Assembly (NCBI GenBank): GCA_965237985.1
Contig: OZ250161.1
Span: 620,001 to 684,000, forward strand
Length of the DNA: 64,000 bases
DNA from: G965212025 sp965237985
Lineage (GTDB): Bacteria > Pseudomonadota > Gammaproteobacteria > Poriferisulfidales > Oxydemutatoraceae
Reading direction: 5' to 3'
Numbering within the stretch: position 1 is the first letter of the stretch; the number at the start of each line of letters is the position of its first letter. This document shows, piece after piece, positions 59,140 through 64,000 of this stretch. Both the position numbers and the translations under genes were made by a program. The notes beneath the pieces were generated by a model. It searched no databases. It worked only from the letters and a program-made list of their open reading frames with translations, and had not been told where the DNA came from.

Positions 59140-60164
59140 ATGACTGCGTCTGAATCAAAATTTCCCGACTATCTGAAAAGTCAGGACAAGCACATACATA
59201 TTACCTTTGCAACAGATGATCGGTACGCACCACATACAGGTGCCGCCATCGCTTCATTGCTTTCGAATACTCTTAGCGAAAGAAAAATAAATATTCATGT
59301 CCTGTACGCAAAAATGAGTAATGAAAATATGCACAAGCTAACGTGCACACAAACGTTACGGGCTAATACTTGCATTCATTTTTGGCAAATAAACATTGAT
59401 GAATTTCAATCATTTCCTACGCATAGAGCAGTAAAAGCTTTTGAGACATATTTCAGATTAAAACTTCCAACTGTTCTTGATAAAGTAGAGAAAGTTATTT
59501 ATCTGGATTCAGATGTGATTGTTCTTGGCGATATAGAGAAACTTTGGTGCCAGAAATTGGAAGAGAATTTTATATTGGCAGTTGAAGAGCCCAGCCAGTT
59601 GAATAAAGAAAGTCTTGAAAGTCTTGAAAGTCTTGGCATGAAGGAATTCTCACTTTATTTCAATGCTGGTGTTCTGATAATGAATTTATCTAAAATGAGA
59701 AGCTCAGGGTTCAATCAAAAGATAGCAGCTTTTGTAGAAAAAAGGCATGATGTGCTAAAAGGTCAGCCCCAGGATATTCTAAACTCGTTTTTTGAAGAGC
59801 AATGGCGCCCTTTGGCTGCAGGATATAACGTATTTTGGTGGTATTTATGCGGAATAAAAATAAATAAATTCGTATATTACACGGATGAGGATCTAAAACA
59901 GGCGCAAACCACCCCTTTATTATTCATTTCCCAGGTCGAAAGCCATGGCATGCCGGCTCTATTGATGACCCAAGACGCAAACTATATTGGAAATACCTGG
60001 ACTTGACCACTTTTCATGTTCCACGGCCTGATATAAAAACCCACCTTATAACTTTTATGTTAAGAAAATTACTTTATTATTATAAAGATCATTTACCACG
60101 TAAGAAAATTATGAATATGCTGAAACCCGTGACACTGTTCATTAGAAAGCTGACAGCAAACTAA
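59140..60164 (+). pseudogene. Glycosyltransferase family 8 (copy 4), one frameshift
   Basis: ATG 59140 (GTG 59125 possible). The first ~260 codons are a normal GT8: HITFATDDRYAPHTGAAIAS, KVIYLDSDVIVLGDIEKLW, YFNAGVLIMNLSKM, PQDILN. At about 59918, near CCCCTTTATTATT, one base is missing; the frame leaves PFIIHF and stops at 60006, whereas the other frame continues PGRKPWHAGSIDDPRR to RKLTAN and a stop at 60164. The conserved KPW active-site end is thus lost unless the shift is corrected. Mostly similar to copy 3. Confidence 0.85.
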
Positions 60165-60466
60165 AGCTGTTGATTTCTATACATCTGCTTTACATTTGAA
60201 ATTCACCTTAAAAAGCAGCATACAGCACGCCTTTTACAGTGCAGTACCTGGTGCTACAAATCCAAGCAGTTGATTAGGACTAATTGAGCGTTTCAACTAA
60301 TGGATAATTCGCAAAAGAGAAACTACATCGGCACTCACCACATTTCCGATTTCAGGTAACGATATAAGCGTTACGTGCCCGACATAAGTGATTTAATCAG
60401 AAAGTCTGATCATAAACTCTGAATGCCGGTGCTTGGAAACAGATTTTACATGGAGATATCAAGATT

Positions 60467-61222
60467 ATGACCAAATTGTCGGTTGTCATGATTACCAGGA
60501 ACGAGGAGTCATTCGTCGCCGATGCCGTAAACTCCGCCAGTTTCGCCGATGAAGTGCTGGTGCTGGATTGTGGTTCCACTGATAAAACATGTGATATTGC
60601 CAGAGGACTCGGTGCCCGGGTCAGGCATCAGGACTGGTTGGGTTTCGGTGCGCAAAAAAACAAGGCAGTTGAACTGGCCAACAATGACTGGGTATTTGTT
60701 CTGGATGCAGATGAAAGAATAACTCCTGAACTGCAAACTGAAATACTGGCCACTTTGCAAAACCCACCATCCGCTGGCTTCCTGGTGCCAAGACTTAACC
60801 GTTTCTTTGGCAAAGACATCAAAAGCTGCGGGCTTTACCCTGACTACAATTTGCGCATGTTCAATCGCCAAAAGGGCAGATTTAATGAGCTTCCAGTGCA
60901 TGAAAGTGTGCAGTTGAATGGCGAGGTCTCCAAACTGAAACACCACATGGTTCACTTGGCTTACGACACCATAGATGAGTTCATCAGCAAGCACAATCGT
61001 TATTCGGCCCTGCACTACAGGCAAAACAATGTTGTGAAGGCGGTCGTCAGTCCCTGTTGGACATTTTTCAGGCTTTATTTTCTGAAGTTGGGTTTTCTGG
61101 ACGGCTGGCACGGTTTTGTCATTGCCAGATTGTATGGACAGTACACTTTCTGGAAATACATCAAGGATAAACATAAACAGACCCAACTCATTTCAGAACC
61201 AGGAAAAATCAGACGCCACTGA
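60467..61222 (+). CDS. Glycosyltransferase family 2, LPS-core (WaaE/KdtX-like)
   Basis: 251 residues from ATG 60467. GT-A marks: LSVVMITRNEESFVADAVNS, VLVLDCGSTDKT, and D-x-D in WVFVLDADERI; then GFLVPRLNRFFGKDIKSCGL, RMFNRQKGRFNELPVHESV and a basic C-terminal part with WHGFVIARLYGQYTFWKY. This pattern fits WaaE-type LPS inner-core glucosyltransferases. Intact, separate from the duplicated GT8 set, so probably part of the ancestral LPS genes. Confidence 0.88.
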   Translation: MTKLSVVMITRNEESFVADAVNSASFADEVLVLDCGSTDKTCDIARGLGARVRHQDWLGFGAQKNKAVELANNDWVFVLDADERITPELQTEILATLQNPPSAGFLVPRLNRFFGKDIKSCGLYPDYNLRMFNRQKGRFNELPVHESVQLNGEVSKLKHHMVHLAYDTIDEFISKHNRYSALHYRQNNVVKAVVSPCWTFFRLYFLKLGFLDGWHGFVIARLYGQYTFWKYIKDKHKQTQLISEPGKIRRH

Positions 61223-62286
61223 TTGAAAGTGGGCGAAAAAGCTGCGGGGAGTACGGTCATGGCCGGGAATGCCTGCCAAGGGCGACTGACCCGCACAACC
61301 GCCATGGCAAGGACCGATAGCTGGGAAAATAGAGCGACATCACTACAACCTGGTACCTACCACTGTCTGACCTCTCTGCTGCCACCTGCGCAGTCTGTCA
61401 TCGTCCATAAATAACTTCTGGCAATGACTTCTGGTATGGCTGTATCCGCCATTTTCTGCATCTATCGCCTGCTGCATCTATCCATAATTTGGTTGCAATC
61501 TCCCGCGATTTGCCATTGCAAAAGCTCCCAGCCGTTGCCAGGCATCAGATTTTTCATTTTTTGCTGAGTGATGAAAAGCTGGGGCCAAGGACATCCTTGC
61601 TTGAAGTGCGCAGCCCATACCGGGGCATTCGGCATTACGAAAGCCCTGTAGGTATGCACTGACCTTACTGCCGTTCGGGGCACCACATTCATCAGCTGTC
61701 GGGAGCGTAGCGGCGTAATTCCATAAATAGCACAAGCTCCACGTACCTGATGAAAGGGAAAAACAGATCTTTTGTTCTCCCTTGACCCGGGCATCCATCA
61801 TTTTCAGACCCCGGTTCCAGCGCACCTTCCCCCTCGCCTCACCCAGTTAAAGTTGCCGTTCCGTGTGGCGCATTCATCAGCTGTCGGGAGCCACTGGCGT
61901 AATTCCATAAGCGAAAGCTCCGCACATCCGATGACAGCTGGGACAATAGATCTCGTGGTCTCCGCCGCCGGGGTATTCATAATTTTCAGGTCTCTGCCAA
62001 CTCTGCTCACCCTGACTTGCCCGGCTAAAGCAGACAAAACACTGCAACGAAGGCCTGGCTTTCACAATGAAGGGAAAGGTCTGGCACGACGGCAGGACTG
62101 AAAACCAAGCCTGCCCTGTGCATAATGCACAACATCTGGAGTGCCTCGGGGGCGGTCTCTCGTTTTACATAAAAGCAACCCGCGTGTTAACGAAATGCCT
62201 CCAGATCGCATGGCTGACCAGCGCTTTTCCGCGCCGCCAGAATGATGAATCGACGATTCGTGTGTACATAAAAGGATTGAGCCGTC
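61223..62286. other. Non-coding stretch upstream of argC
   Basis: No recognised gene. Holds a degenerate tandem duplication (about 61671-62035). The argC promoter must lie near 62.2 kb, but I cannot define it; a ribosome-binding AGGA lies about 11 bp before the argC ATG. Confidence 0.5.
61671..62035. repeat. Diverged tandem duplication of ~182 bp
   Basis: The unit at 61671-61850 and the unit at 61853-62035 share GCCGTTC, TTCATCAGCTGTCGGGAG, GGCGTAATTCCATAA, AAGCTCC and ATTTTCAG blocks in the same order. The sequence between blocks has drifted. No coding function recognised; on the minus strand both give a TADEC peptide. Confidence 0.8.
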
Positions 62287-63312
62287 ATGATTAAAGCATC
62301 AATCGTCTGGGGGACAGGCTATACCGGAGCGGAGCTCCTGCGCCTGTTGCTGTCACACCCGGATGTCCAGCTGATTGAGGTGTCTTCACGCAGGGAGGCG
62401 GGCCGTGAATTGACGGACGTTTTACCGCACCTGGTCGATACCCATGGTTTACGCTTCACTCCCACTGTCACCGACCAGAAAGTTGACCTCGTTTTTTTCG
62501 CAACCCCGCATGGGGTCGCCATGCACGAGGTGGGAAAATGGCTGGATGCATCGGTAAAGATCATTGACCTTTCAGCGGATTTTCGCTTGCGCAGTCTCAA
62601 AGCGTGGCGACAGGCATACAGCGTCGAACACGCTCGTCCAGAGTTGCTGGAAACCGCAGTCTATGGTGTTCCGGAAATCTACCGCAACGCCATTCGCGAT
62701 GCGTCTCTGGTTGCCAACCCTGGTTGCTACCCGACTTCCATACTGCTGGGGATGGCACCGCTGTTGCAGCACAAGGCGGTCACCAGTACAACCTTGATCG
62801 TGGATTGTAAATCCGGGGTCAGCGGTGCTGGAAAGAGCGCGAACGCGGCTTTGCTCCTGGCGGAAATGGATGGCAATTTCAAACCGTATAGAGCTTCCGG
62901 ACATCGCCATCATCCGGAAACACTTGCCCAGATTGAACAGCTGTCGGGAAGGAGCATGGAACTGAGTTTTACCCCGCATTTATTGCCCTTCCCGAGAGGC
63001 ATCCTTTCCAGCCTGTATTTTTCTACTGACCTGAACCAGACCGAACTCCAGAAAATGTACGAAGCAGCGTATCGGGACGAGCCCTTTGTTCGTGTCATGC
63101 CGGCCGGCTCCCACCCCGAAACACGTCTGGTACGGGGCTTGAATGACTGCCTGTTGGCAATTCACAAACAGCCACACGACACTACAGCAAAAATTTTCGT
63201 GGCCATTGACAACCTGGTGAAAGGTGCGGCCGGCCAGGCGGTACAGAACATGAACCTGATGTTTGGTTTTGACGAACAGGCCGGGTTGCGTGCCGGCGCT
63301 GTTTTGCCGTGA
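62287..63312 (+). CDS. argC: N-acetyl-gamma-glutamyl-phosphate reductase ArgC
   Basis: 341 residues from ATG 62287. NADP-binding motif WGTGYTGAELLRLL, ATPHGVAM, IDLSADFRL, VYGVPEIYR, catalytic Cys in NPGCYPTSILLG and GVSGAGKSA. It makes N-acetylglutamate semialdehyde in arginine synthesis. The usual nucleotide motif is GGTGYTG; here the first glycine is tryptophan (IVWGTGYTG). All else is intact and full length. A short membrane-protein gene follows 13 bp later, as in pseudomonads. Confidence 0.95.
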   Translation: MIKASIVWGTGYTGAELLRLLLSHPDVQLIEVSSRREAGRELTDVLPHLVDTHGLRFTPTVTDQKVDLVFFATPHGVAMHEVGKWLDASVKIIDLSADFRLRSLKAWRQAYSVEHARPELLETAVYGVPEIYRNAIRDASLVANPGCYPTSILLGMAPLLQHKAVTSTTLIVDCKSGVSGAGKSANAALLLAEMDGNFKPYRASGHRHHPETLAQIEQLSGRSMELSFTPHLLPFPRGILSSLYFSTDLNQTELQKMYEAAYRDEPFVRVMPAGSHPETRLVRGLNDCLLAIHKQPHDTTAKIFVAIDNLVKGAAGQAVQNMNLMFGFDEQAGLRAGAVLP

Positions 63313-63325
63313 AAACCGGCTGCTC

Positions 63326-63652
63326 ATGATCCGTTCCCATTTAGGTGCCCGCCTAAGCGCTGTCCTGTTCGTACTTAGGTCCAGGGGGCTGCCGCGCACC
63401 CTGCTGGCAATCGCTTTGCTCGTTCTCTGGAGCTGGCTGTGTTTTACTTCCGGTCGGTCAATGCAATTGCAGTCCGAGGAAAAGTTGCGCAGAGCTGTTC
63501 ATCAACTTGCATTGGGCAACGGCTATCAGGACCGCAACTCCAATGCTCTATCGGAGTTCGCGGCAATCAGGCGCCATCTGCAGTTGTCCATGCAGACCGC
63601 CGCTGAGGTCAAAATACAAAAGAGTAACACACTGTTGGAATGGTCCGTATAA
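63326..63652 (+). pseudogene. Membrane-protein gene (DUF6776-like) cut by a duplicated fragment
   Basis: From ATG 63326 the protein starts MIRSHLGARLSAVLFVLRSR, has one membrane segment (TLLAIALLVLWSWLCF) and a charged region (EEKLRRAVHQLALGNGYQDR), as in the small protein found after argC in many gammaproteobacteria. At about 63615 the sequence switches to a copy of the pyruvyl transferase gene 3' half, adding out-of-frame codons and a stop at 63652. The rest of the original gene is missing from the window. The DUF assignment relies on context. Confidence 0.6.
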
Positions 63653-64000
63653 AGGAGAGCAGTATAATATGCGGCCCGCTCAACGCTTACTTGATCTCTA
63701 CAGACATGAGGCTGGTGGGGTTATTACTACCAGGTTACATTGTGCCTTACCATGCCGGGCGATGGGCGTTCCAGTTATTTTCATACCCAAAACAAGCTCT
63801 TCTTCTCGTGGCAGGCTTAGTGTCTATGCGGATGTTGGTGGCAGAATGCCGCCCTTTGAAATGTGCAGCATGGTATCATCAAGCTTGGCATTCAAATCCT
63901 TTCCCCACTTTTTAAAACGACTGACACAGATGGGTGGGTCAGCTTTAATGCGTTGCGTGCGTAGTCTGTATATACTAAATTTTGATTGGAAGTTTGACTC
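63616..64000 (+). pseudogene. 3' half of a polysaccharide pyruvyl transferase (copy 4), fragment
   Basis: From AAAGAGTAACACACTGTTGG onward the sequence is almost identical to 46497-46881 of copy 1, reading THCWNGPYKGEQYNMRPAQR, ITTRLHCALPCRAMGVPVIF and VYADVGGRMPPF to the window end. No start or 5' half. The near identity points to a recent copying event from the gene at 45967. Confidence 0.92.

Overview
The window looks like part of a gammaproteobacterial chromosome. The minus-strand order rnhB-dnaE-accA-tilS-pyrG-kdsA-eno-ftsB-ispD-ispF-yoaA-tsaB is a typical gammaproteobacterial housekeeping block, and argC followed by a small membrane-protein gene fits as well. The species cannot be named from the sequence. 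Many pseudogenes, IS relics and partial duplications suggest a genome under relaxed selection, possibly host-associated or prone to expansion; this is inference.

Layout. (1) 1-16.5 kb is a decayed defence-type island. It holds the end of an HNH (DUF1524-type) protein, a DUF5131/TcmP pair with TcmP frameshifted near its start, a recQ-like helicase remnant containing a 92-bp tandem array, HNH and DNA-methylase scraps, a type I restriction-modification operon (hsdM, HEPN, MNT fused to hsdS, and a ruined hsdR), two inverted SNF2-like helicase remnants, and three members of an unrecognised protein family. (2) 17.2-36.9 kb is the housekeeping block, tightly packed with overlapping stop/start codons. 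At three gene junctions the 5' end of the downstream gene has been tandemly copied: ispD/ispF (2 extra copies), kdsA/eno (11 extra copies) and upstream of dnaE (about 7 degraded extra copies). (3) 37-41.5 kb is gene-poor, with a broken secreted-protein gene and a lipoprotein gene frameshifted by an 11-bp direct duplication. (4) 41.5-61.2 kb is a surface-glycan region: GT25, four GT8, three polysaccharide pyruvyl transferases, GT32, a PP-loop ATPase-like protein, a SAM methyltransferase and a GT2. It appears to have grown by segmental duplication, and IS3-like relics, probable IS30-like relics and two IS1595-type elements lie between the genes. (5) 62.3 kb to the end holds argC and a membrane-protein gene fused by recombination to the 3' half of another pyruvyl transferase copy.

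The most unusual signal is the recurrent tandem amplification of short gene segments. At three loci the unit spans a start codon, leaves the full-length genes intact, and inserts chains of short chimeric ORFs between essential genes. In the eno and ispF arrays every stop lies on or beside the next start, so translational coupling could run through the array.
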